Assembly: GCF_000282455.1 (NCBI RefSeq)
Contig: NZ_AKJG01000103.1
Coordinates: 1 to 64,000, forward strand
From: Pseudomonas sp. GM74
GTDB taxonomy: Bacteria > Pseudomonadota > Gammaproteobacteria > Pseudomonadales > Pseudomonadaceae
Direction of reading: 5' to 3'
Length of the DNA: 64,000 nucleotides
Positions 53,160 to 61,376 of this stretch are shown here, in pieces (position 1 is the stretch's first letter; every line of letters starts with the position of its first letter). The notes beneath the pieces were generated by a model, which saw nothing but the letters and a program-made list of their open reading frames with translations, did no database searches and was not told the DNA's origin. Both the position numbers and the translations under genes were made by a program.

Positions 53160-53236
53160 CGGGGTATAGCGCAGTCCGGTAGCGCGCCTGCTTTGGGAGC
53201 AGGATGTCAGGAGTTCGAATCCCCTTACCCCGACCA
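53160..53236 (+). tRNA. tRNA-Pro (TGG), copy 1
   Basis: 77 nt with acceptor CGGGGTA/TACCCCG, discriminator A, CCA encoded; anticodon loop TTTGGGA. An identical copy lies at 53412-53488. Confidence 0.97.
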
Positions 53237-53241
53237 TTTTT

Positions 53242-53317
53242 GGGTCGTTAGCTCAGTTGGTAGAGCAGTTGGCTTTTAACCAATTGGTCGTAGGTTCGAA
53301 TCCCACACGACCCACCA
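53242..53317 (+). tRNA. tRNA-Lys (TTT)
   Basis: 76 nt with acceptor GGGTCGT/ACGACCC, discriminator A, CCA encoded; anticodon loop CTTTTAA. Five bases after tRNA-Pro copy 1. Confidence 0.97.
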
Positions 53318-53382
53318 TTTTTGAAACCAGTTAGCGCTGGAATCGAATCTTAAGATCAGAGGCCAAAAGCGCTGATCGAAGA

Positions 53383-53409
53383 AGGCGCCTTCAAGGGTGC
53401 CTTTTTTTT
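53383..53409 (+). terminator. Terminator between tRNA-Lys and the second tRNA-Pro
   Basis: AAGGCGCC, loop TTCAA, GGGTGCCTT followed by TTTTTT: a mildly imperfect stem with a strong T run. It would end the first three-tRNA transcript. Confidence 0.75.
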
Positions 53410-53411
53410 AC

Positions 53412-53488
53412 CGGGGTATAGCGCAGTCCGGTAGCGCGCCTGCTTTGGGAGCAGGATGTCAGGAGTTCGAATCCCCTTACCCCGACCA
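53412..53488 (+). tRNA. tRNA-Pro (TGG), copy 2
   Basis: Identical over all 77 nt to the copy at 53160-53236. It starts directly after the T run of the preceding terminator, so it depends on read-through or an unseen promoter. A strong terminator follows. Confidence 0.95.
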
Positions 53489-53493
53489 TATTA

Positions 53494-53528
53494 AAAATCC
53501 TCGTATCGAAAGATACGGGGATTTTTTT
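53494..53528 (+). terminator. Terminator of the tRNA cluster
   Basis: AAAATCCTCGTATC, loop GAAA, GATACGGGGATTTTTTTT, with one mismatch in a 14-bp stem. Confidence 0.92.
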
Positions 53529-53562
53529 TGCCTTCGATAATACTGGGCGTGCCGCAAAACCC

Positions 53563-53652
53563 TGTGGGAGCGAGCTTGCTCGCGATGACGGTGTATCAGG
53601 CGACATTGATATCGACAGAAAGGACGCCATCGCGAGCAAGCTCGCTCCCACA
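53563..53652. repeat. REP pair
   Basis: Inverted units TGTGGGAGCGAGCTTGCTCG and complement; the spacer has GACATTGATATCGACAG, related to other REPIN spacers. It lies just downstream of ndh. Confidence 0.9.
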
Positions 53653-53660
53653 GGTTTACA

Positions 53661-54959
53661 TCAGTGCAGCTTCAGCCGTGGCTCGGTACCGCGCCCGATC
53701 TTGCTGCCCAGCATCAGCATCGCCGTTCGGAACGGCCCGTACAGCGCCATCTGGTGCATGCGGTACAGCGACACGTAGAACATCCGCGCCAGCCAGCCTT
53801 CGAGCATCACGCTGCCGGTGAGGTTGCCCATCAGGTTACCCACAGCCGAAAAACGCGACAGCGAGATCAGCGAGCCGTAGTCGGTGTACTTGTACTCCGG
53901 CAGTGCCTTGCCTTCAATGCGCAGTTTCAGCGATTTGGCCAGCAACGAAGCCTGCTGGTGAGCGGCCTGTGCACGTGGCGGCACATTGCGGTCGCTGCCC
54001 GGTTGCGGGCAGGCGGCGCAGTCACCGAAGGCGAAGATGTTCTCGTCACGGGTGGTTTGCAGGGTCGGCAGCACTTGCAGCTGATTGATGCGGTTGGTTT
54101 CCAGGCCATCGATGTCCTTGAGGAAACCCGGTGCGCGAATCCCCGCGGCCCAGACTTTCAGGCTGGCCTTGATTTCGTTGCCGTCGGCGGTGATCAGGCT
54201 GTCGGCCGTCACTTCGCTGACAGCGGCATTGGTCATGACGTTGACCCCGAGTTTCTCCAGGGTTTTATGCACAGGTCCGCCAATGCGCTCCGGCAGCGCC
54301 GGCAACACCCTTGGACCGGCTTCGATCAGGGTGATGTGCATGTTTTCCGGTTTGATCCGGTCCAGGCCATAGGCTGCCAATTCGTGGGCGGCGTTGTGCA
54401 GTTCGGCGGCCAGTTCTACTCCGGTGGCACCGGCGCCGACGATGGCCACGCTGATTTGCTCGATCGTGTCGGTTTGCCCTGCGTGAGCGCGCAAATAGTG
54501 ATTGAGCAGTTGCTGGTGGAATCGCTCGGCCTGTTTGCGGGTGTCGAGGAACAGGCAGTGTTGCGCCGCGCCCTGGGTGCCGAAATCGTTGGTGGTGCTG
54601 CCGACGGAGATCACCAGCGAGTCGTAAGGCACTTCACGGGCCGGTACCAGCTCCAGACCTGCTTCGTCATAGGTGGCGGCCAGCTGGATTTTTTTCTTCG
54701 CCCGATCGAGCCCGCTCATGCGTCCCAGTTGGAACTCGAAGTGGTTCCATTTGGCCTGGGCCACATAGTTGAGTTCGTCTTCGGAAGAGTTAAGGGAACC
54801 GGCCGCCACTTCGTGCAACAACGGTTTCCAGATGTGGGTCAGGTTAGCGTCGACCAGCATCACGTTGGCCGTGCCACGCTTGCCCAGAGTCTTACCCAGA
54901 CGGGTAGCCAACTCCAGACCGCCGGCGCCGCCGCCGACAATGACAATACGATGGGACAT
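53661..54959 (-). CDS. ndh: Type II NADH:quinone oxidoreductase
   Basis: A 432-residue monotopic FAD enzyme that passes electrons from NADH to ubiquinone without proton pumping. FAD fold VIVGGGAGGLELATRLG (from about residue 5), NADH fold VAIVGAGATGVELAAEL (about 173-189), and IFAFGDCAACPQ near 305. An amphipathic C-terminal region (GWLARMFYVSLYRMHQMALY) anchors it to the membrane. I start at ATG 54959 (MSHRIVIVGGG). It corresponds to PAO1 PA4538 (from memory). Confidence 0.95.
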   Translation of the reverse strand: MSHRIVIVGGGAGGLELATRLGKTLGKRGTANVMLVDANLTHIWKPLLHEVAAGSLNSSEDELNYVAQAKWNHFEFQLGRMSGLDRAKKKIQLAATYDEAGLELVPAREVPYDSLVISVGSTTNDFGTQGAAQHCLFLDTRKQAERFHQQLLNHYLRAHAGQTDTIEQISVAIVGAGATGVELAAELHNAAHELAAYGLDRIKPENMHITLIEAGPRVLPALPERIGGPVHKTLEKLGVNVMTNAAVSEVTADSLITADGNEIKASLKVWAAGIRAPGFLKDIDGLETNRINQLQVLPTLQTTRDENIFAFGDCAACPQPGSDRNVPPRAQAAHQQASLLAKSLKLRIEGKALPEYKYTDYGSLISLSRFSAVGNLMGNLTGSVMLEGWLARMFYVSLYRMHQMALYGPFRTAMLMLGSKIGRGTEPRLKLH

Positions 54960-55022
54960 GGGGATAACTCGCAAGGCTAAAAGAAATCTTTGTCGTCGTT
55001 ACCCAAGCGAGCGCAAGGCAGC

Positions 55023-55196
55023 TCATAGCGTCAGGTAACTGATAAGTCGGCTCAACAGGCCCAGACCAATGGTCACTGCCAGCACCAGCACCAGGAGCAT
55101 CCACGGTCGGAAGGGCCGGCGCTCGACTTGGTGCTGGGACAACTGCAGGTACTCTTCGACATGCTTTTGGTCGTCGGGGTTCAGGCGGCTGGTCAT
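55023..55196 (-). CDS. DUF3094-family small membrane protein
   Basis: A 57-residue protein: MTSRLNPDDQKHVEEYLQ, a basic stretch ERRPFRPW, then one membrane helix (MLLVLVLAVTIGLGLLSRLI). The pattern matches DUF3094, a short single-pass family of pseudomonads; function unknown. It lies 63 bp upstream of ndh on the same strand and may share its transcript, as in P. aeruginosa (from memory). Confidence 0.85.
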   Translation of the reverse strand: MTSRLNPDDQKHVEEYLQLSQHQVERRPFRPWMLLVLVLAVTIGLGLLSRLISYLTL

Positions 55197-55300
55197 ATCG
55201 GGCCTCGTCAGGGGTAGACGTTGCTGAATGAGTAGAAGCTACAGGGAAATTATTCAGCTGTGAACGGAGCTTAGCTGTTGACCGGGGAAAGGCTCGAGCC

Positions 55301-55927
55301 TCACAGGCTGATCCCGACATCAAAAACAATGCTGCGCCCCAGGTTGCTGCGCAAGAAGTCCGGCGCATCCGGGTGAGCGAACAGCACGCGGGCGAACGTC
55401 GGCCCCACCAAGGACAATGAACGCCAGCCTTGGCGCAGGTATTCGGTCGGCGGCGGGAAATGGCTGTTCAGGTCCAGCACTTCGCGTTTGAGGCTGGCGA
55501 AGGCAATGATGTCCAGCTCACCCAGATCCATGCCGCGCTCTTTGTAGTTGTGCGCTTTTTTGCGCAAGGTCGGCGCCAATCGCAGCAAGAACTCGTTGGC
55601 GGGGATGCGTCGTGGCTTGGCCTCGCGGCGCACCAGTTGGCTCAGGGAAAACGCGCTGCGTCGGCGTTGCAGTTCGTCGCGCCATTCATCGTTGAGGCGC
55701 CGGCCTTCGTCGAGCACGAAGAACACCTCGAAACTGGCATCGCGAAACAACACATCCGGCGGCTCCCCGGCTGGGGCGAACTCATCGGCGCGATAGGGAA
55801 TGTTCAAGCCTTGCAGCAGGCGCTGGCAAACCCAACGCTCACGCTCCCATTTGCGGGCGTTGGACAGGAACGCGTTGGCTTGCTCGGCCGCGATGGTCAG
55901 CAGGCGTAAATAATCTGAGTCATCCAT
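55301..55927 (-). CDS. DUF1780-family protein
   Basis: A 208-residue soluble protein with no signal peptide or membrane segment. Conserved features include NARKWERERWVCQRLLQGLN, FEVFFVLDEGRRLNDEW and DIIAFASLKREVLDLNSHFP. DUF1780 has been placed near endonuclease-like folds, but I cannot see a sure catalytic motif (a possible E-x-K near VFFVLDEGR is not enough). I start at ATG 55927 (MDDSDYLRLL); the frame stays open far upstream through benK on the other strand, which is non-coding. It is divergent from the benK operon. Confidence 0.85.
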   Translation of the reverse strand: MDDSDYLRLLTIAAEQANAFLSNARKWERERWVCQRLLQGLNIPYRADEFAPAGEPPDVLFRDASFEVFFVLDEGRRLNDEWRDELQRRRSAFSLSQLVRREAKPRRIPANEFLLRLAPTLRKKAHNYKERGMDLGELDIIAFASLKREVLDLNSHFPPPTEYLRQGWRSLSLVGPTFARVLFAHPDAPDFLRSNLGRSIVFDVGISL

Positions 55928-56019
55928 AGGCCCAAGCTTAGCGTTCAAATGTGATCGCAAAGAAGACAATTTGTCGCAGAGGCTCAATGCCTTCCGTTCC
56001 CATGCCCGTTTCAGGGCCC

Positions 56020-56055
56020 TGCACAAAATGGATAGTGGTCTGCGCGCGCTGGATA
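56020..56055 (+). promoter_or_regulatory. Tandem XylS/BenR-type activator sites
   Basis: Two direct repeats of the TGCA-N6-GGnTA form: TGCACAAAATGGATA (56020-56034) and TGCGCGCGCTGGATA (56041-56055). They are 21 bp apart start to start, two helical turns, exactly the geometry of XylS sites at Pm. A TTGCCT -35-like box abuts the second site at 56056. They lie about 90-125 bp before benK. Confidence 0.75.
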
Positions 56056-56119
56056 TTGCCTCGTATCGGGCGGCTCTACCCTCGGCTGTACGGACGTAAG
56101 CCGTGTTACCGCCGCTCTG

Positions 56120-56134
56120 AAAAAACAACAACAA
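56120..56134 (+). promoter_or_regulatory. Hfq/Crc-type A-rich motif before benK
   Basis: AAAAAACAACAACAA directly upstream of the benK ribosome site contains AANAANAA (56124-56131), the catabolite-repression target form in pseudomonads. Repression of benK translation in rich carbon is inferred. Confidence 0.6.
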
Positions 56135-56146
56135 GAGATATATGCC

Positions 56147-57490
56147 ATGCGCAAGATCGACGTACATGAGGTTATCGACAACGCTCGTTTCAACCGCTTT
56201 CACTGGATGGTGCTGTTCTGGTGTGCCCTGATCATCATCTTCGACGGCTACGATCTGGTGATCTACGGCGTGGTCTTGCCGATGCTGATGAAAGAGTGGG
56301 GGCTCAGTCCTTTGCAAGCCGGTGCACTGGGCAGTTATGCACTGTTTGGCATGATGTTCGGCGCACTGTTCTTCGGACCGCTGTCGGACAAGATCGGCCG
56401 CAAGAAAGCCATCACGATCTGCGTGATGCTCTTCAGCGGTTTCACCGTGCTCAATGGTTTCGCCCGAAACCCCACCGAGTTCGGCCTCTGTCGCTTCATT
56501 GCCGGGCTCGGCATTGGCGGCGTGATGCCTAACGTCGTGGCGCTGATGAACGAGTACGCGCCGAAAAAAATCCGCAGCACGCTGGTCGCGATCATGTTCA
56601 GCGGTTATTCGGTGGGCGGCATGCTGTCCGCCGGGCTGGGCATTGTGCTGATCCCGAGTTTCGGCTGGCAGTCGGTGTTTTACGTGGCGATCCTGCCGTT
56701 GCTGTTGTTGCCGCTGATCATGTATTTCCTGCCCGAATCGGTGGGCTTCATGTTGCGTCAGGGACGTAATGAAGAGGCGCGCAATATTCTTGAGCGGATT
56801 GATCCGGCCTACGTCGCGCAAACGTCCGATCAATTGCACATGGCCGAAGTGAAAGGCACGGGCACCCCGGTGTTGCAGTTGTTCCGTGAAGGCCGTGCGC
56901 TGCGCACGCTGATGCTGTGGCTGGCGTTTTTCTGTTGCCTGTTGATGGTGTACGCGCTGAGTTCCTGGCTGCCGAAACTGATGGCCAACGCCGGTTACAG
57001 CCTGGGTTCGAGTCTGTCGTTCCTGCTGGTGTTGAACTTCGGGGCGATTTTCGGTGCGGTCGGCGGCGGGGTGCTGGGTGACAAACTCAATCTGCCGAGA
57101 GTGTTGGCGGTGTTTTTCGCCATGGCGGCGGTGTCCATCACTCTGCTGGGCTTCAACAGCCCGATGCCGGTGTTGTACCTGCTGATCGCCATTGCGGGTG
57201 CCACCACCATTGGCTCGCAGATTCTTTTGTACGCCTGCGCCGCGCAGTTTTACTCCATGACGATTCGTTCGACAGGTCTGGGCTGGGCCTCGGGCATCGG
57301 GCGCAACGGGGCCATCGTCGGTCCGCTGCTGGGCGGTGCCTTGCTCGGGATCAGCCTGCCCCTGCAACTGAACTTCATGGCGTTTGCCTTGCCCGGTGCG
57401 GTGGCGGCCCTGGCCATGACCGTGTTCGCCATCAGCAGCCGACGCAGCGCTGCCGGCGTCAGCCCAGCGTTGTCAGCGACCGGTGCCTGA
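56147..57490 (+). CDS. benK: Benzoate MFS transporter BenK
   Basis: A 447-residue, 12-helix aromatic-acid:proton symporter of the AAHS family. The hallmark DGYDLVIYGVVLPMLMKEWG sits in the first helix, with the substrate-binding aspartate, and GPLSDKIGRKKA in loop 2-3. The benzoate role is inferred from family, neighbours benE and benF, and the BenR-type sites upstream. It starts the operon; benE begins three bases after its stop. Confidence 0.88.
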   Translation: MRKIDVHEVIDNARFNRFHWMVLFWCALIIIFDGYDLVIYGVVLPMLMKEWGLSPLQAGALGSYALFGMMFGALFFGPLSDKIGRKKAITICVMLFSGFTVLNGFARNPTEFGLCRFIAGLGIGGVMPNVVALMNEYAPKKIRSTLVAIMFSGYSVGGMLSAGLGIVLIPSFGWQSVFYVAILPLLLLPLIMYFLPESVGFMLRQGRNEEARNILERIDPAYVAQTSDQLHMAEVKGTGTPVLQLFREGRALRTLMLWLAFFCCLLMVYALSSWLPKLMANAGYSLGSSLSFLLVLNFGAIFGAVGGGVLGDKLNLPRVLAVFFAMAAVSITLLGFNSPMPVLYLLIAIAGATTIGSQILLYACAAQFYSMTIRSTGLGWASGIGRNGAIVGPLLGGALLGISLPLQLNFMAFALPGAVAALAMTVFAISSRRSAAGVSPALSATGA

Positions 57491-57493
57491 ATC

Positions 57494-58714
57494 ATGAAAG
57501 CGTTTTTCCAGGACTTTTCGTTGTCGGCCGCCGTGGCTGGATTCATTGCCACGGTGATTTCCTATGCCGGCCCGTTGGTGATCATCTTTCAGGCGGCAGA
57601 AGCAGCACATCTTTCGCGGGAAGTGTTGTCGTCCTGGATCTGGGCGATCTCAATTGGCAGCGCCGTGCTCGGTATCGGTTTGAGCCTGCGCTACCGCGTT
57701 CCGGTGATCATTGCCTGGTCGGCGCCTGGCTCGGCGTTGCTGGTGACGCTGTTGCCGGACATCTCCATGGCAGAGGCGGTGGGGGCTTATCTGGTCAGCA
57801 GCCTGATCATTTTCGTGGTCGGCATCTCGGGGGCTTTCGACCGGATCATCAGCAAACTGCCCGCTGCCATCGCGGCGGCGATGCTGGCGGGGATCCTGTT
57901 CAGTTTCGGCACCGGTTTGTTCGTGTCGATGCAGCACAAACCGTTGCTGGTCCTGGCGATGTTTGCCTGCTACCTGATCTGCAAGCGGGTGATGCCACGT
58001 TATGCGGTGATGGTGGTGCTGCTGGTGGGCTGTTCGATTGCCGCGGCCACCGGTGATTTGCATCGTGAAGCGCTGGTGATCGGCCTGGCCACGCCGGTGT
58101 GGATAACGCCTGAGTTCAGCCTGGGCGCGATCCTGAACATCGCCTTACCGCTGGTGATGGTGGCGCTGACCGGTCAGTTCGTGCCCGGCATGGCGGTGCT
58201 GCGCGCCAGCGGATACCCAACGCCGGCGAGCCCGATCATCGCCAGTAGCGCGCTGGGTACGGCACTGCTGGCGCCGTTCGGTTGCCATGGACTGAATCTG
58301 GCGGCGATCACCGCGGCGATCTGCACCGGTCGCGAAGCCCACGAAAATCCTCGCAAACGCTACGTGGCCGGGGTCGTCGGCGGCCTGTGCTACCTGCTGT
58401 TGGGGATCTTCGGCGCCACGCTGGTCTCGCTGTTTTCAGCGTTCCCCAAAGAGCTGGTCGCGGCGCTGGCCGGGCTGGCCCTGTTCGCCGCCATTGCCGG
58501 CGCGTTGACGGGCGCGATGGCTGTGCCGAGCGATCGCGAAGCCGCGCTGGTGACCTTTCTGGTCACGGCGTCGGGCATGTCGTTGTTCGGTTTGTCCGCG
58601 GCATTTTGGGGGCTGATTTTCGGCATGGCCACCCATGTGCTGTTGAGCGCCCGTCGTCCCGTTTCCCTTCGCAAATCCACTGCAACTGAAGTCCTTCAAT
58701 CAGTCGATCAATAA
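57494..58714 (+). CDS. benE: Benzoate transporter BenE family
   Basis: A 406-residue inner-membrane protein with about 12 hydrophobic segments, unrelated to MFS. Recognisable BenE features are YAGPLVIIFQAAEAAHLS, WSAPGSALLVTLLP and GCHGLNLAAITAAICTGREA. It is proposed as a benzoate:proton symporter. It has no clear ribosome site and starts three bases after benK, so it is probably translated by coupling. Two benzoate carriers of different families in one operon is a known Pseudomonas arrangement. Confidence 0.9.
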   Translation: MKAFFQDFSLSAAVAGFIATVISYAGPLVIIFQAAEAAHLSREVLSSWIWAISIGSAVLGIGLSLRYRVPVIIAWSAPGSALLVTLLPDISMAEAVGAYLVSSLIIFVVGISGAFDRIISKLPAAIAAAMLAGILFSFGTGLFVSMQHKPLLVLAMFACYLICKRVMPRYAVMVVLLVGCSIAAATGDLHREALVIGLATPVWITPEFSLGAILNIALPLVMVALTGQFVPGMAVLRASGYPTPASPIIASSALGTALLAPFGCHGLNLAAITAAICTGREAHENPRKRYVAGVVGGLCYLLLGIFGATLVSLFSAFPKELVAALAGLALFAAIAGALTGAMAVPSDREAALVTFLVTASGMSLFGLSAAFWGLIFGMATHVLLSARRPVSLRKSTATEVLQSVDQ

Positions 58715-58727
58715 CAATAAGAGAAAA
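58710..58727 (+). promoter_or_regulatory. Hfq/Crc-type A-rich motif before benF
   Basis: AATAACAATAAGAGAAAA between the benE stop and the benF start contains AANAANAA at 58710-58717. It is the second such motif in the operon and overlaps the benF ribosome site. Confidence 0.5.
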
Positions 58728-58730
58728 ACG

Positions 58731-59999
58731 ATGAAACAGATTCTCCCAACAACCGGTTCGGCGTTGTCCCTGGCTGTCGTCTCGAGTTTTTCCACAGGTG
58801 CGATGGCGGCTGAAACCGGCTTTGTCGAAGACACCACCGCGACGTTGCAGGCGCGCAATTACTACTTCAGCCGCGACTATTCCGACATCGTCGGCGCCAA
58901 CCAGCAATCGAAGGCGCAAGAGTGGGCCCAAGGTTTCATCCTCAACGTGAAGTCCGGATACACCCAGGGCACCGTCGGGTTTGGGGTGGACGTCATCGGC
59001 TTGCTCGGCCTCAAGCTCGACAGCGCCCCGGACCGGACCAATACCGGTTTGCTGCCGGTGCAGAGCGACGGCCGCGCGGCGGACAACTACAGCCGCCTGG
59101 AAGGCGCGTTGAAGATGCGCTACTCCAAGACCGAGCTGAAAGTCGGTGAACTGCAACCCAATCTGCCGGTGTTGGCATTCAGCGATATTCGCCTGCTGCC
59201 GCCGAGTTATCAGGGCGCAAGCATCACCTCCAGCGAGATCAATGGCCTGACGCTGCAGGGTGGTCACTTGAGTTCAACCAGCCTGCGCAACGAGGCGGGC
59301 GACGAAAAGATGCAAGCGATGCTGGGCCACGTGCCGCAGCGTCAGGTCAGCAGTGACGGTTTCAATTTTGCCGGCGCTGATTATGTCTTCAACGACAAGC
59401 GCAGCTCGGTCAGCGCCTGGTACGGGCAACTGGAAGATATCTACAACCAGCGTTTTCTGGGTTTAAAGCACAGTGAGCCGGTGGGCGACTGGATCCTCGG
59501 CGCCAACCTCGGCTACTACGATTCGCGCGAGGACGGCAAGAAACTGCTGGGCAACATCGACAACCAGGCGTTCTTCTCGTTGCTGTCGGCCAAGCGTGGC
59601 GGCCATACGTTTTACGTCGGCTATCAGGGCATGTTCGGTGACAGTGCGTTCCCACGGGTGTTTGCCAACATCTCACCACTGGGCAACGAAGTGCCGACCT
59701 ACGAGTTCGCCTTCACCGATGAACGTTCCTGGCAGGCGCGCTACGACTACGACTTCGCGGCGCTCGGCGTACCGGGGCTGACCAGCACCGTGCGCTACAT
59801 CAGCGGCAACAATGTCGATACTGGCAAGGGCTTTGAAGGCAAGGATCGCGAGCGTGACCTGGACATCGGCTATGTGTTGCAGAGCGGTAGCTTCAAAGGC
59901 CTTGGCATCCGTGTGCGCAACGCGATGGCGCGTTCCAACTACCGCAGTGATATCGACGAGAACCGCTTGATCCTCAGCTACACCTGGACCCTGCTGTGA
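58731..59999 (+). CDS. benF: OprD-family outer-membrane porin, BenF-like
   Basis: A 422-residue porin with a signal peptide ending GAMA|AE. The mature protein is an 18-strand OprD/Occ barrel with the typical start GFVEDTTATLQARNYYFSRD and end LILSYTWTLL. The Occ constriction arginine ladder cannot be placed reliably by eye. Its operon position after benK and benE makes benzoate uptake across the outer membrane the likely role. It is the last gene; the next gene lies convergently nine bases away. Confidence 0.9.
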   Translation: MKQILPTTGSALSLAVVSSFSTGAMAAETGFVEDTTATLQARNYYFSRDYSDIVGANQQSKAQEWAQGFILNVKSGYTQGTVGFGVDVIGLLGLKLDSAPDRTNTGLLPVQSDGRAADNYSRLEGALKMRYSKTELKVGELQPNLPVLAFSDIRLLPPSYQGASITSSEINGLTLQGGHLSSTSLRNEAGDEKMQAMLGHVPQRQVSSDGFNFAGADYVFNDKRSSVSAWYGQLEDIYNQRFLGLKHSEPVGDWILGANLGYYDSREDGKKLLGNIDNQAFFSLLSAKRGGHTFYVGYQGMFGDSAFPRVFANISPLGNEVPTYEFAFTDERSWQARYDYDFAALGVPGLTSTVRYISGNNVDTGKGFEGKDRERDLDIGYVLQSGSFKGLGIRVRNAMARSNYRSDIDENRLILSYTWTLL

Positions 60000-60008
60000 G
60001 CCCATTGA

Positions 60009-60251
60009 TCACAGGTTGCTGGTGCAATCACCGATGACGTTGTAGGTCACGCGGTGGGTCTGGCCCTGATGATCGACATACTCCATGGTCGCCGGTACTA
60101 CCCCGCACGCGGTCGCAGTGTCGGACACAGAAACCACCTTGGCGATGTCCAGTGGCTGCGCCGGGTTGTACAGGACTGCGAGGGGCTCGTTGTCAGCGGC
60201 CATGGCCGAGGTGGCGATGACGGTCAGCAACAGGCTGATCAACGTTTTCAT
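60009..60251 (-). CDS. DUF2790-family secreted small protein
   Basis: An 80-residue protein with a signal peptide (MKTLISLLLTVIATSAMA) and a mature part with two cysteines (TACGVVP and GDCTSNL) probably bonded. The family is pseudomonad-specific and present in several copies per genome; some members respond to metals such as copper, but nothing here shows that. It is convergent with benF and divergent from the LysR gene. Confidence 0.85.
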   Translation of the reverse strand: MKTLISLLLTVIATSAMAADNEPLAVLYNPAQPLDIAKVVSVSDTATACGVVPATMEYVDHQGQTHRVTYNVIGDCTSNL

Positions 60252-60372
60252 GATGGTTTGCTCCGTGTCGGTTCTGATGTCTGAATTTTAGTCTTTGCCA
60301 CCGACGGATAAAGGGGCGAACGGCGGATGCAGCCTTACATAAAACGTAACAGTCATCGCCCGAGGAGGGCTT

Positions 60373-61305
60373 ATGGATGTGCTTAACAACTTGCGCGTGT
60401 TCATCCGGGTGGTGGACTGCGCCAGTTTCACCGGGGCTGCCGATGCACTGGATCTGTCGACCGCGCAGGTATCCCGATTGGTGGCGGATCTGGAGGAACA
60501 TGTACAAGCGCGACTGCTGCAACGCACCACGCGGCGCTTGAGCCTGACCGACGCCGGCGAGCGCTTCCTGCTGCGCAGCCGGCAAATCGTCGATGCCATG
60601 GATGAGGCGACGGCCGAGGCCCGTGGCGCTCATATCAATCCGGCCGGACGCCTGCGGGTGCACAGCATGAACGGCCTGGGTGTGCTGCTCACGCCGTTGA
60701 TCGCCCGCTACAGCGAGCTTTATCCCGATGTGGTGTTCGAATTGACCTTGTCGCAGCGTAATCCCGATCCGCTGGAGGAAGGGCACGATGTGGTGATTTC
60801 AATAGCGCCCGAACTGGCAGACTCGCAAATGGTTGCGCAGGCCATCGGGCAGATCTACAGCGTACCCTGTGCCTCCCCGGACTACCTGCACCGCCGGGGC
60901 GTGCCGCAGCAGCCGCTGGCGCTGAGCGATCATCAGTGCCTGCGCATGCTCGACCCGTTGTACAGCGATCAATGGCTTTTCCAGGACGAGCAGGGCGAGC
61001 ACGCCGTCAGCCCGGCCAAGACCTTTCAGTGCAATGTTGCCGAGTCGATGGTCAAGGCTTCGGAGGCGGGCATGGGCATCAGCCTGCTGCCGTTCTACAC
61101 TGCGACGCGGCCCTTGAGCGACGGCACTTTGCTGCGCGTGTTACCTGCATGGCGCCTACGCGAACGCAATGTGTATGCGCTGTATCCTTCGCGTCATTTT
61201 CTCGATGCCAAGGTCCGCACCTGGGTGGACTTTCTCAAGTCAGAGCTACCGAAGCTGTTCGCCGAACATGACGCGGTGATGAACGATCCGCGGCATTGGG
61301 CTTGA
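60373..61305 (+). CDS. LysR-family transcriptional regulator
   Basis: A 310-residue LTTR: winged helix at 1-62 (FIRVVDCASFTGAADALDLS, RLLQRTTRRLSLTDAGERFL), linker helix, and a periplasmic-binding-like effector domain (about 92-300) with HDVVISIAPELADSQMVAQA and VKASEAGMGISLLPFYTATR. It is of the CrgA/DmlR-like subgroup. The target is unknown; the divergent DUF2790 gene is a candidate, and benzoate is less likely because the operon has BenR-type sites. Confidence 0.9.
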   Translation: MDVLNNLRVFIRVVDCASFTGAADALDLSTAQVSRLVADLEEHVQARLLQRTTRRLSLTDAGERFLLRSRQIVDAMDEATAEARGAHINPAGRLRVHSMNGLGVLLTPLIARYSELYPDVVFELTLSQRNPDPLEEGHDVVISIAPELADSQMVAQAIGQIYSVPCASPDYLHRRGVPQQPLALSDHQCLRMLDPLYSDQWLFQDEQGEHAVSPAKTFQCNVAESMVKASEAGMGISLLPFYTATRPLSDGTLLRVLPAWRLRERNVYALYPSRHFLDAKVRTWVDFLKSELPKLFAEHDAVMNDPRHWA

Positions 61306-61376
61306 AGTCGAAGGGCAGGCGAGCGGCGGTGTAGACTGAGTGTCTGTTGTTCTTCGCCGGGGAGGCGCGCGTAGCC

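Noticed and set aside
53075..53488. tRNA cluster considered as an integration site for a genomic island
   Set aside because: No integrase or duplicated tRNA 3' end outside the tandem tRNA-Pro copies; both sides are core genes.
55928..57367. Upstream extension of the DUF1780 frame across benK
   Set aside because: It would run antisense through benK; the translation is H/Q/R-rich, and a conserved-looking start exists at 55927.
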